Part shown: positions 6,260 through 13,287 of the stretch, one piece after another
Position numbering within the stretch: the stretch's first letter is position 1
Layout of the letters: each line of letters begins with the position of its first letter
Made by a program: the position numbers and the translations under genes
Source of the DNA: Thermoplasmatota archaeon
GTDB taxonomy: Archaea > Thermoplasmatota > Penumbrarchaeia > Penumbrarchaeales > Penumbrarchaeaceae
Direction: 5' to 3'
NCBI GenBank assembly: GCA_016929175.1
Contig: JAFGJI010000052.1
Coordinates: forward strand, 1-17,323
DNA length: 17,323 bases
The notes under the pieces: generated by a model
What the model was told of the DNA's origin: nothing
The model's database searches: none
Seen by the model: only the letters and a program-made list of their open reading frames with translations

Positions 6260-9200
6260 ATGGGAAGAAAGACCTCGACAGGATCGATCGTTCCTTTATT
6301 CCTTGTTATCATGCTGATATCGATGTCGATCGGCCCGGTCATCCAGGGTCTGACACCTCTTAAGATATCTTACCAGCAGAGGGCCGAGGTCCTGAGATCG
6401 ATGGATGACAATATCTTTCCGCCGGGGGTTCCCGTCATTGAGAGAACGCTTGAAGTAAAATGGAGGCTGTCCCACGTAAAAGGGTCCAATATCCTGAAGC
6501 TTCTCGATTCCGCATCCGTACCCGGTGATCAGGGTGAGAACCATCAATTGATATGTGTGGACCTCAAGGTGGAGGGTGAACTCCAGGACATCATGGTCGA
6601 ATTTGGCGGACCCGCTGAAGTTGAGGCAGTTCCGGAACCATATATCGTGCCCGGCTTGATCGGGACCGATCCGGGAGAGCCGCATCCGTTATGGAAAGGA
6701 AGGATGGAATGGGACATCCACCACGGGTTCGAGGTGATCGATCTTGGTCATGCGCGGGTCGATGGAGCATATAACCGCATCTATTCTGTGAGGATACACC
6801 CGGTGGACATGTACACCTCGGGAAGATGCATCATATTCCAGGACCTGACCCTGAGATATTCATGCTCCGACAGCAGATATTCTGTTGAAGAACCGGCCTT
6901 TCCTCTCTCCGGAAAGCCCCTGGGGAACACGAGTTACCTGATCATCACGCACAAGGACCTTGCGGCATCCCTGGAACGTCTGGTGAAATGGAAATCGCAG
7001 AAAGGGGTTTTTACAGAGCTGGTGACCACGGAGACCATATCATCGATGTACAGTGGAAAGGATCTTCAGGCAGAGGTCAGGTCCTACATCCAGGATATGG
7101 AGGCCGTTCACGATATCGATTACGTGCTCCTCGTTGGCGATGTGAACATGTTGAAGACGAGGAACAGTGTCAACCTGTATCCCTATACACCTTACGGTGA
7201 GCCGTCCACCTTCGCCTCGGATTCCTATTTTGCCTGCGTTGACGCAGGCACGTCCTGGAACAAGGACGGCGACAGTTCATACTGCGAGAGCGGAGAGCTT
7301 GATGATGCCATACCTGACCTGGCAGTGGGCAGGATCGCGTCCAACGACAAAGAACTGATATCCGACCTGGTGGAACACCTGATAGAGAGGGAGAGGAACT
7401 TCACATGGTATCCCCAGATGGGGTCGGCCATATTCATTGCGGGGGACCCCGATAACGTCCCCGGATATCCTCCGGATACCCTCGATCATTTCTGGGACAC
7501 CTACGGCAAGCAGGTATTCACGGGAAGGGAGACCATCTACTATGATGGAAGCGGCACCCTTCCGTTCGGTTCCGCTTCCTTCAGGAATACCATAGGTAAC
7601 AGGCACCAGGCAGCATGCTACTACAGCCATGGTACGCAGACCGGGCTTCCTGGCCTTTTCTCCAACAATCAGGTCACGTCTCTTTCAGACCAGGGACCGG
7701 AAGGGTCCTTTTTTACAATGGCCTGCCTGACCGGCTACTTCGACAGCAGCAGCACCGAATGCTTTGCCGAGGCCATGACAGAGACAAAGGACAAGGGTGT
7801 CCTTGGTTACATGGGATCGAGCAGGCTTGCGGTCGGTGAGATAGATACCATATACAGCGGCGACGCACCCGGACTGGAAGAGGATTACTGGAGGGCTGTC
7901 AGGAAGGCCGCTGAAGGTGGTATACGACCCACTGTCGGTGACATCTACCGTGAGGCACAGACCCACTTTTCTTCCACTTTCTATCCTTTCCCCAACGATT
8001 ATTATGGATACTCATCACAGCGTACATTCCTCGAATACAACCTCTTCGGAGAGCCCGAGGCACCGCTCTTTTTTCACCCGCCCGAAAGGCTCGAGCTCGA
8101 ATTCGAGCTTGTTGATGACAATACATTGACAGCAATGGTGACCAATTCTTCGGGAATGGCCGTGGAGAACGCCACAGTGACCCTCTACAGATATCTTGAA
8201 CTGGGAGTGTCTGGGACCACCAATTCCACGGGCGAGGTGCGTATGAACATACCCGACTCGAACGGGGGTGTGGTCAATATCACGGCTTCCAAACCGGGGG
8301 ACCTTCCGATCAATTACACGTTCGTTCTGCAGGATGAACTGGCACCCACACCGCTATATGAACTCGATCCCGACATTCCGGACGGTTTCCTGGACACCTA
8401 CATCACAAGACCCCTGATCCGTCTATTCGGAGACGAGAAGGTCACGGTCGAGTTCAGTATCGACGGAGGGGAACTCCAGGTATTCCCTGATGATGTCTCG
8501 TTCCTGGGAGATGAAGGATATCACGAGGTCGAATTCAGGGTCATTGACCTTTCGGGACACGTATCCCAATGGAAAATGTTCAACTTCACGCTGGACCAGA
8601 CACCGCCGGAGCTCCGGGTGACGACCGATCCCGCTTCCCCCGACGGATCGGATGGGTGGTTCATATCTCCTGTGACGGTGATGCTCGATTCATCGGAGGA
8701 CCTTGCCATTTCCTACTACCGCGTGGACGATTCCGTGGAACAGGTCTACGAAGGTCCCTTCTTGCTTCACAATGGGATCCATGAGGTAACGATGCGGTCC
8801 TATGACCTGGCCGGAAATATGAATTCCACCGACTCCGTGATCAGGATCGATACGACCAGTCCCTATTCGATCCTTGAAACATCGCATGTTCCAGATGGTG
8901 AGAACGGGTACTATGTGACACTTCCGGTGATATCGATCAAAGCCTTTGACGAGAATGGAGGGACCCCGCAATACCGCTGGGACAACAGCTCATGGCAGAA
9001 CTACACCTCACCCATCTATCCTCTCAAAGGTGTCCACAAACTGGATTACAGGGCCATGGACAGCACGGGGAACGTGGAGAAGAAAAATAATTTCCAATGG
9101 TTCCGGTATGATCCCGATCCTCCTGAAATGTACAGCAATATAACCCCGGAAAAACCGGACGGGAAGAATGATATCTATGTTTCCAAACCCATCGTCGAGC

Positions 9201-10225
9201 TCTTTGTGGACCCATCTGAGATCAGCCCCGTTCATATCCGTTACCATCTGGGTGCAAGCGACCAGGGGTTCAGCTGGACGGAGGACAGTCTTCCCTACAT
9301 CGGACCGGTACTCGTCCCCGAAGGGAAATGGAGGTTGTACATGATGGCAGAGGATGAAGCGGGAAATCAGCATTTCCTGACCCCGCTCGAGTTCACGGTC
9401 GATACCACCAGACCCGAATTCACATGGAACATCACCCCTTCGGAGCCCGACGGGGACAATATGTGGTACGTATCGGCACCCGTACTTTCCCTGTCAAAGC
9501 TCACGGATGATTCAACGGCATACCTCATCCTGGATGGCGACGATGACCTGATGGGCTTGGATGGGAACATATCACTTCCGCCCGGTGAACATACGATCGT
9601 CCTGAGAGTATCCGATCCTGCCGGGAACACCCATCTCTCCTCTCCTTTCTCGTACAGGTTCGATGACCTGGACCCCGTTGCCGTCATCAACCTTGACCGG
9701 GTCACGTTCTTTGTTGATGAGATCATCGATCTGTCTGCGGGCGCATCATCGGACGAGAACGGGCCATTGCTGTTCATGTTCAGCCGCAGCGACGGTGGTT
9801 CGTCGCTCTGGGTGGATGAGGTCAATTGGACGTTCAGGTTCAACGGGACAGGGAACCACTCTGTCAATGTTACTGTCAAGGACCGGGCCGGAAGGATCTC
9901 CCGATCACGTGATGTCGAGATCCGGATAATCGAGAGACCCTCTCCCCCTCATTACGATGATCTTGCGATAGAACCGTTCGATCCCGATCCCTTCGATGAT
10001 GCCGGATGGATAGATGCACGGTCAGAGCAGAAATTGTTCTTCAGGGGTGGTTTGTTCCTTCTTCTACTGATCATGATCACACTCTTTCTGGTCCTGCTGA
10101 TACGCTGGAAGAGTATACCGGAGGTAGACTGGGAGGGCGATGATGACTGGTTGGACGAGGATTGGGTGGACATCGATATAGATGAGGAGGAAAAATCCGA
10201 GCCCGATGAACTCTTTTTCGAATAG
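6260..10225 (+). CDS. Membrane-anchored C25 (gingipain-type) cysteine protease with Ig-like stalk
   Basis: This 1321-residue surface protein begins with a signal peptide (hydrophobic 11-30). After a pro-region (about 35-215) comes a peptidase C25 domain (about 223-605). Its expected dyad is His457 in YYSHGTQTG and Cys489 in FFTMACLTGYF, and the preceding VLLVGD and LAVGRI strands are typical. An Ig/CNA-like segment follows (about 610-690), then five repeats of 85-95 residues (about 695-1137), each with a PDG motif before an aromatic strand and a later AGN or DxxG motif. A PKD-like domain (about 1139-1225), one membrane helix (about 1264-1281) and an acidic cytosolic tail complete it. This layout points to an extracellular Arg/Lys-type endopeptidase held at the archaeal membrane. 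Specificity is not readable. It is transcribed from its own promoter, between a membrane protein and trm5. Confidence 0.92.
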   Translation: MGRKTSTGSIVPLFLVIMLISMSIGPVIQGLTPLKISYQQRAEVLRSMDDNIFPPGVPVIERTLEVKWRLSHVKGSNILKLLDSASVPGDQGENHQLICVDLKVEGELQDIMVEFGGPAEVEAVPEPYIVPGLIGTDPGEPHPLWKGRMEWDIHHGFEVIDLGHARVDGAYNRIYSVRIHPVDMYTSGRCIIFQDLTLRYSCSDSRYSVEEPAFPLSGKPLGNTSYLIITHKDLAASLERLVKWKSQKGVFTELVTTETISSMYSGKDLQAEVRSYIQDMEAVHDIDYVLLVGDVNMLKTRNSVNLYPYTPYGEPSTFASDSYFACVDAGTSWNKDGDSSYCESGELDDAIPDLAVGRIASNDKELISDLVEHLIERERNFTWYPQMGSAIFIAGDPDNVPGYPPDTLDHFWDTYGKQVFTGRETIYYDGSGTLPFGSASFRNTIGNRHQAACYYSHGTQTGLPGLFSNNQVTSLSDQGPEGSFFTMACLTGYFDSSSTECFAEAMTETKDKGVLGYMGSSRLAVGEIDTIYSGDAPGLEEDYWRAVRKAAEGGIRPTVGDIYREAQTHFSSTFYPFPNDYYGYSSQRTFLEYNLFGEPEAPLFFHPPERLELEFELVDDNTLTAMVTNSSGMAVENATVTLYRYLELGVSGTTNSTGEVRMNIPDSNGGVVNITASKPGDLPINYTFVLQDELAPTPLYELDPDIPDGFLDTYITRPLIRLFGDEKVTVEFSIDGGELQVFPDDVSFLGDEGYHEVEFRVIDLSGHVSQWKMFNFTLDQTPPELRVTTDPASPDGSDGWFISPVTVMLDSSEDLAISYYRVDDSVEQVYEGPFLLHNGIHEVTMRSYDLAGNMNSTDSVIRIDTTSPYSILETSHVPDGENGYYVTLPVISIKAFDENGGTPQYRWDNSSWQNYTSPIYPLKGVHKLDYRAMDSTGNVEKKNNFQWFRYDPDPPEMYSNITPEKPDGKNDIYVSKPIVELFVDPSEISPVHIRYHLGASDQGFSWTEDSLPYIGPVLVPEGKWRLYMMAEDEAGNQHFLTPLEFTVDTTRPEFTWNITPSEPDGDNMWYVSAPVLSLSKLTDDSTAYLILDGDDDLMGLDGNISLPPGEHTIVLRVSDPAGNTHLSSPFSYRFDDLDPVAVINLDRVTFFVDEIIDLSAGASSDENGPLLFMFSRSDGGSSLWVDEVNWTFRFNGTGNHSVNVTVKDRAGRISRSRDVEIRIIERPSPPHYDDLAIEPFDPDPFDDAGWIDARSEQKLFFRGGLFLLLLIMITLFLVLLIRWKSIPEVDWEGDDDWLDEDWVDIDIDEEEKSEPDELFFE

Positions 10226-10235
10226 CAACACATTT

Positions 10236-10245
10236 TTCTATAACC
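10236..10245 (+). promoter_or_regulatory. TATA box of trm5
   Basis: TTCTATAACC is centred about 23 nt before the GTG at 10263, so transcription would begin at or next to the start codon. This leaderless arrangement decides the choice of start. Confidence 0.5.
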
Positions 10246-10262
10246 TTCATTTACTGGGGATC

Positions 10263-11291
10263 GTGAAGGTAAGGTGTTTCTCTGTAAAGCCCTTAAAGGC
10301 TGAAAAGGTGCGGCGCGCGCTCATTGAAAAAGGAGCCCTTCTCCACGAATTCCCCGTGATGAACGAGAAGGACCGGGTGATATTCCCTGTTCATGGAGAC
10401 GCCGAATTGTCGCTACTGGAAGGGACCGGAGCAAATGTCCAGATTACCGAAAGGGAGATGACACCCAGAAAGGTCCGACCGAGGTCCTACAAGGAGCTGC
10501 TTGAACTCGATGACGCTCTGATGCCGCTCCTCCCATCGTCCTTCGACATTATAGGTGAGATCGCCATCGTGAAATTACCCGCGGAACTCGTTCCCCACAG
10601 GTTCGAGATAGGCGAGGGCCTCAGACAATTCAACAGGAACCTGCGGTCCGTTGCCCTGAACAGGGGTGTCAAGGGAGATCTCAGGATCATGGACCTAGAG
10701 GTCATATCCGGGGACGGCAACCTCGAGACGACCCATGTGGAGAACAACCTCAGGTTCAGGCTCGATCCATCCCTCGTGTATTTCTCGCCCCGACTTGCCA
10801 CCGAAAGGATGAGGGTTGCCGAAATGGTGGAAGAGGAGAAGGTCCTTGACATGTTCGCAGGTGTCGGACCTTTCTCCATCACCATTGGCAGCCTTGGAAA
10901 GGCTGAGAGCATAGTGGGAATAGACCTCAATCCACACAGTATACGCTATTTCAACAACAATATACTCCTCAACTCTCTGGAGGACAGGGTGGAAACACAT
11001 CTGGGAGATGCAAGGGACATCTCTGCGGTCCTCGGGCCTTTCGACAGGATAATAATGAACCTGCCCCACAACTCGATGGATTTCCTGGACGTGGCCTTGA
11101 GCTCCATGGACAGCGGGTACATCCACCTTTACCGCGTACTTGAGAACGATCTGATAATGGACGAGGTTCGGAATATGATGTCCATATCGAACGGATTGAA
11201 CAGGAGAATGGAGATCACGATGATGAGGGATGTCCACAACTATTCTCCTACCCGATCCATGTTCGTATTCGATATCAGGGTCCACCCTTGA
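10263..11291 (+). CDS. trm5: tRNA (guanine37-N1)-methyltransferase Trm5
   Basis: Trm5 methylates G37 of tRNA with S-adenosylmethionine, which prevents +1 frameshifting and, in tRNA-Phe, starts wyosine synthesis. The 342-residue protein has an N-terminal D1-type domain (KVRCFSVKPLKAEKVRRAL), a central segment with IIGEIAIVKLP (about 96-106), VYFSPRLATER (172-182), the SAM-binding LDMFAGVGPFSI (195-206), an acidic loop VGIDLNPH, and the catalytic-loop motif MNLPHN (265-270). This matches archaeal Trm5b. The frame extends to an ATG at 10182, inside the protease gene, but homology begins at the GTG and the TATA box fits it. The 3' end overlaps the convergent MJ1316-domain gene by 17 bp. Confidence 0.94.
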   Translation: MKVRCFSVKPLKAEKVRRALIEKGALLHEFPVMNEKDRVIFPVHGDAELSLLEGTGANVQITEREMTPRKVRPRSYKELLELDDALMPLLPSSFDIIGEIAIVKLPAELVPHRFEIGEGLRQFNRNLRSVALNRGVKGDLRIMDLEVISGDGNLETTHVENNLRFRLDPSLVYFSPRLATERMRVAEMVEEEKVLDMFAGVGPFSITIGSLGKAESIVGIDLNPHSIRYFNNNILLNSLEDRVETHLGDARDISAVLGPFDRIIMNLPHNSMDFLDVALSSMDSGYIHLYRVLENDLIMDEVRNMMSISNGLNRRMEITMMRDVHNYSPTRSMFVFDIRVHP

Positions 11292-11526
11292 TATCCCTTT
11301 TCCATATCGTCTTTCCTTGGTGAGATATCCTGATTACCCTGTGGAAAGGGACCATGCCCCCATGATCCAGCTCCATGAACGATCTTCCGATATGCGATAT
11401 ACTGGGGCCCTTTATCGAACCTGTGTCTCCGGGGGAGCCCCTGTCCTTGAATTCCACGGAGATATCCGAAAGACCATCACCGGACCACTTTTCCCGTAAA
11501 AGGATGTCCCGTGGATGACCTATCAT
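11275..11526 (-). CDS. MJ1316-domain (UPF0248/DUF504) small protein
   Basis: This 83-residue protein starts MIGHPRDILLREKW and ends with MVPFHRVIRISHQGKTIWKR, matching the UPF0248/DUF504 pattern (HPR..L....W near the start, then IPxHRIxxIxxxGxxIW). The family carries the MJ1316 domain, proposed from comparative genomics to recognise cyclic-phosphate RNA ends; that role is predicted. The ATG at 11526 overlaps the upstream stop as ATGA (11526-11523), and GAAGG lies about 8 nt before it, so it is translationally coupled to the zinc-ribbon gene. An in-frame ATG at 11562 would add 12 residues but lies inside that gene and is outside the family homology. The last 17 bp overlap the convergent 3' end of trm5. 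Confidence 0.82.
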   Translation of the reverse strand: MIGHPRDILLREKWSGDGLSDISVEFKDRGSPGDTGSIKGPSISHIGRSFMELDHGGMVPFHRVIRISHQGKTIWKRDIKGGP

Positions 11527-12068
11527 CTGTAGGGCCTTCTTCTGAGAGAGCTTTTCTCCCACTTTGGCTCCTCGGAGGCGTTCTCGATCTTTTTCAGCCT
11601 GCTCTTGAGGGTGGTCTCATCCAGCCTGATAGGGCTCCAGAACTTCGCCCTGCAATTGTCGCATCTGACAGCGTCAGGCTCGACAGGTGACAGGCAGTTG
11701 GGGCATACAAAAGGCTCGGGTAGAAGTATTTCCCCGCAGTGAGGGCACTCCCTATCCCTGGGGTCCACCAAAGATCCGCAGTTGGGGCATTCGAACTCGT
11801 CCGGCCTCAATCTGCAGTGACAGCTGGGGCATTCCTGGTCAAAGGGATTTACCTCCTCATCGCATTCCGGGCAGAGGACCCTTCTCTTGTATAGAGCGGC
11901 CTCGATATCCTCATTGAAAGGAACGATCTCCCTTCCCCGCCTCCTGGGTCGTGCGATCTCGACGGCTTCGACCTCCCTCCTCCGATTGCTCAATATAATG
12001 TAGATCACGAATATGATGATGATGACCAGGAACATACCCCCGGCCAGCAGGTAGGCCTCTGTCTCCAT
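11523..12068 (-). CDS. N-anchored zinc-ribbon protein with three ribbon modules
   Basis: This 181-residue protein has one N-terminal membrane helix (about 7-26), a basic linker (28-48), then three tandem zinc-ribbon modules built from CPxC-type pairs. The pairs are Cys66/69 with 80/83, Cys94/97 with 108/111, and Cys122/125 with 136/139; spacing within pairs and modules is regular, and an extra Cys85 is present. The C-terminus is charged. Following the positive-inside rule, the ribbons probably face the cytosol. Such ribbons bind zinc and often mediate protein or nucleic acid contacts; the partner is unknown. GGGGTGA (12076-12082) lies 7 nt before the ATG. It forms a two-gene unit with the MJ1316-domain gene. 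Confidence 0.85.
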   Translation of the reverse strand: METEAYLLAGGMFLVIIIIFVIYIILSNRRREVEAVEIARPRRRGREIVPFNEDIEAALYKRRVLCPECDEEVNPFDQECPSCHCRLRPDEFECPNCGSLVDPRDRECPHCGEILLPEPFVCPNCLSPVEPDAVRCDNCRAKFWSPIRLDETTLKSRLKKIENASEEPKWEKSSLRRRPYR

Positions 12069-12108
12069 TGTTCTTTCACCCCGTTTCGGAAGAGATAGAG
12101 CGCAATAT

Positions 12109-12117
12109 GCAATTTAA
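12109..12117 (-). promoter_or_regulatory. Possible TATA box of the zinc-ribbon/MJ1316 unit
   Basis: The minus strand has ATTAAATTG about 45 nt before the ATG at 12068, giving a predicted leader of about 20 nt that contains the GGGGTGA ribosome site. Confidence 0.4.
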
Positions 12118-12180
12118 TTGTTTCGCAATCGGACCCGACCGCATGATCGGATGGATGGCTTCACGAAGCCCACCACAAGG

Positions 12181-12190
12181 TTTAATATAC
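12181..12190 (+). promoter_or_regulatory. TATA box of the 12221 gene
   Basis: TTTAATATAC is a good archaeal TATA box. It predicts a start near 12210, just before GGAG (12211-12214), which is 6 nt from the ATG at 12221. This excludes the longer frame starting at 12068. Confidence 0.6.
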
Positions 12191-12220
12191 AAAGGTCAAA
12201 TTCAAGTCACGGAGATGGTA

Positions 12221-12922
12221 ATGGCCGATAGTGGAAAGGGCGGGTTCTCGAGCATCGGAGCCTATCTTCATCAGATCAACGTACTACTTTTCGAGAAGAA
12301 CAAGAAGATCATGTACGTCGTTGCGCTGATAACCATTCCAGGTCTGACCGGCCTCGTCTTCAAACTCGAAGCGGATGACGCTGATATGCTCGGACGCGAT
12401 CAGATAAATGACATTATAGCGATGCTTGAAGGAGGTGAAGGGTCCTGGGATTTTGCCCAGACCCGGGACTTCGAGCAGATGAGAGGTGTGACATCCCTCA
12501 GCGAATACGTCAGGGAAAGGGCAGGAACCGAGGTCCAGATAACTGCCGATAACGAGAAGGTGATCGAGAAGCTGATCATCACCATTACCTGGACGGATGA
12601 AATTGATCCGCCCGGGATGAGGTTGAGAAGATATCAGAACCAGCCGGATACCTTTTCGGCAACCCTTGTTTGGCCTGACGGTAACAATACATCCCTGGGC
12701 CAGACCGACACGGGAAGGATATCCTTCGATATGACCTTCTCAAAGCAGCAGATGGAAGAACTTTACGGCCTGGGGAATTTCAGGCTTGTTATCACCTGCA
12801 TATCTGCAGGAGATTGGGAAGCCCGTTTAAGTGCAGGAATTCTCACGATGCCGGACAACGGCAATGATATCTCTGTCGAGATCGAGGAGGTCTACTGGGC
12901 ACCTCCGGTCGAAGTGGAGTGA
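12221..12922 (+). CDS. Unrecognised N-anchored extracellular protein
   Basis: This 233-residue protein has a short basic cytosolic start, one membrane helix (about 30-47) and an extracellular domain of about 185 residues. The outer part is acidic, helical at first (about 50-95) and then beta-rich, with IITITWTDEIDPPGMR (about 122-137), FSATLVWPDG and FRLVITCISAGDWEARL; it resembles a jelly-roll or Ig-like sandwich, but I do not recognise a named family. The frame extends upstream to an ATG at 12068, which was rejected because the TATA box at 12181 and GGAG at 12211 fit the ATG at 12221; ATG 12215 is a close alternative. It is divergent from the zinc-ribbon unit and precedes the tRNA gene. Confidence 0.82.
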   Translation: MADSGKGGFSSIGAYLHQINVLLFEKNKKIMYVVALITIPGLTGLVFKLEADDADMLGRDQINDIIAMLEGGEGSWDFAQTRDFEQMRGVTSLSEYVRERAGTEVQITADNEKVIEKLIITITWTDEIDPPGMRLRRYQNQPDTFSATLVWPDGNNTSLGQTDTGRISFDMTFSKQQMEELYGLGNFRLVITCISAGDWEARLSAGILTMPDNGNDISVEIEEVYWAPPVEVE

Positions 12923-12942
12923 ATCCTTTCATACGGATAGGA

Positions 12943-12953
12943 TTATAATATTT
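12943..12953 (+). promoter_or_regulatory. TATA box of tRNA-Leu
   Basis: TTATAATATTT lies about 34 nt upstream of the mature tRNA 5' end, giving a predicted 5' leader of roughly 9 nt. A weak hairpin (AATCCT 12922-12927 with AGGATT 12939-12944) just before it may help end the upstream transcript. Confidence 0.5.
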
Positions 12954-12981
12954 GGACCCATGTTCGTCCCTTAACAACCAT

Positions 12982-13063
12982 GCAGGGATAGCCAAGCGGT
13001 TAACGGCGCCGGACTTAAGATCCGGTCCTTAGTGGTTCGTCGGTTCGAATCCGGCTCCCTGCA
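12982..13063 (+). tRNA. tRNA-Leu (anticodon UAA)
   Basis: The acceptor stem is GCAGGGA with TCCCTGC, followed by discriminator A (13063). The D-arm stem is GCC/GGC, the anticodon arm is CCGGA-CTTAAGA-TCCGG with anticodon TAA, a long class II variable arm follows, and the T-arm is GTCGG-TTCGAAT-CCGGC with one wobble pair. The CCA end is not encoded. Position 37 is G, so the natural modifier is Trm5 (encoded at 10263) and not MiaA, which needs A37. No intron is seen. The last 15 nt of the tRNA are repeated downstream. Confidence 0.95.
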
Positions 13064-13133
13064 CTCATCCTGTTTGTGATAATTTGTTATTTGAAAACAA
13101 ACAGGATCAGGGATGCATTTTCCGGATTCGAAC
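13043..13133. repeat. Imperfect inverted repeat reaching from the tRNA T-arm into downstream DNA
   Basis: GTTCGAATCCGG (13043-13054, T-loop and 3' T-stem of the tRNA) is matched exactly by its reverse complement at 13122-13133, and ATCCTGTTTGT (13067-13077) is matched exactly at 13097-13107. The unmatched middle pieces are 12 and 14 nt and share TGCA. The loop is 19 nt. The outer arms lie partly within the tRNA; the inner 11-bp hairpin lies just after its 3' end and could act as a transcript hairpin. Confidence 0.85.
13049..13074 (+). repeat. Direct repeat copy 1 (tRNA-Leu 3' end plus 11 nt)
   Basis: A 26-nt stretch starting ATCCGGCTCCCTGCA, covering the last 15 nt of the tRNA and the next 11 nt. 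It recurs exactly at 13212-13237, offset 163 bp. Confidence 0.9.
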
Positions 13134-13143
13134 TTGTTCCTGG

Positions 13144-13172
13144 GACTTTTGTGTTTTCCTACCACGAAAGTC
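13144..13172 (+). other. Ten-base-pair hairpin downstream of tRNA-Leu
   Basis: GACTTTTGTG (13144-13153) pairs with CACGAAAGTC (13163-13172) with a 9-nt loop and a single G-U wobble. It lies between the direct repeats. Confidence 0.7.
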
Positions 13173-13176
13173 GCAG

Positions 13177-13209
13177 GCCCGCACAATTCCGCAGGAATTA
13201 CTGCTGGGC
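13177..13209 (+). other. Compound hairpin downstream of tRNA-Leu
   Basis: The inner stem AATTCC/GGAATT (13185-13190, 13194-13199) has a 3-nt loop. An outer stem GCCCGCA (13177-13183) pairs with TGCTGGGC (13202-13209) with one bulged base. It ends 2 nt before the second direct repeat. Confidence 0.65.
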
Positions 13210-13211
13210 GG

Positions 13212-13237
13212 ATCCGGCTCCCTGCACTCATCCTGTT
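13212..13237 (+). repeat. Direct repeat copy 2 (tRNA-Leu 3' end duplicate)
   Basis: Exact 26-nt copy of 13049-13074 without the rest of a tRNA. Duplicated tRNA 3' ends are typical of attachment sites left by tyrosine integrases, but only 137 bp lie between the two copies. Confidence 0.9.
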
Positions 13238-13245
13238 CAGGTTAG

Positions 13246-13255
13246 TATTATATTT
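13246..13255 (+). promoter_or_regulatory. TATA box of the pilin-like gene
   Basis: TATTATATTT lies about 38 nt before the ATG at 13288, immediately after the second direct repeat. It predicts a start near 13275. Confidence 0.5.
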
Positions 13256-13287
13256 CAGGGAGTGCAATATACCTCCGGGGATTGTGA

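Noticed and set aside
9952..10233. Serine-rich open frame opposite the C-terminus of the protease
   Set aside because: It is the antisense of the acidic and repetitive tail coding sequence; there is no independent support.
10182..10262. Longer N-terminus for Trm5 beginning inside the protease gene
   Set aside because: The added 27 residues do not resemble Trm5 and lie upstream of the TATA box at 10236.
12068..12220. Longer N-terminus for the 12221 protein
   Set aside because: It would overlap the divergent zinc-ribbon start and its leader and lie upstream of a clear TATA box and GGAG site.
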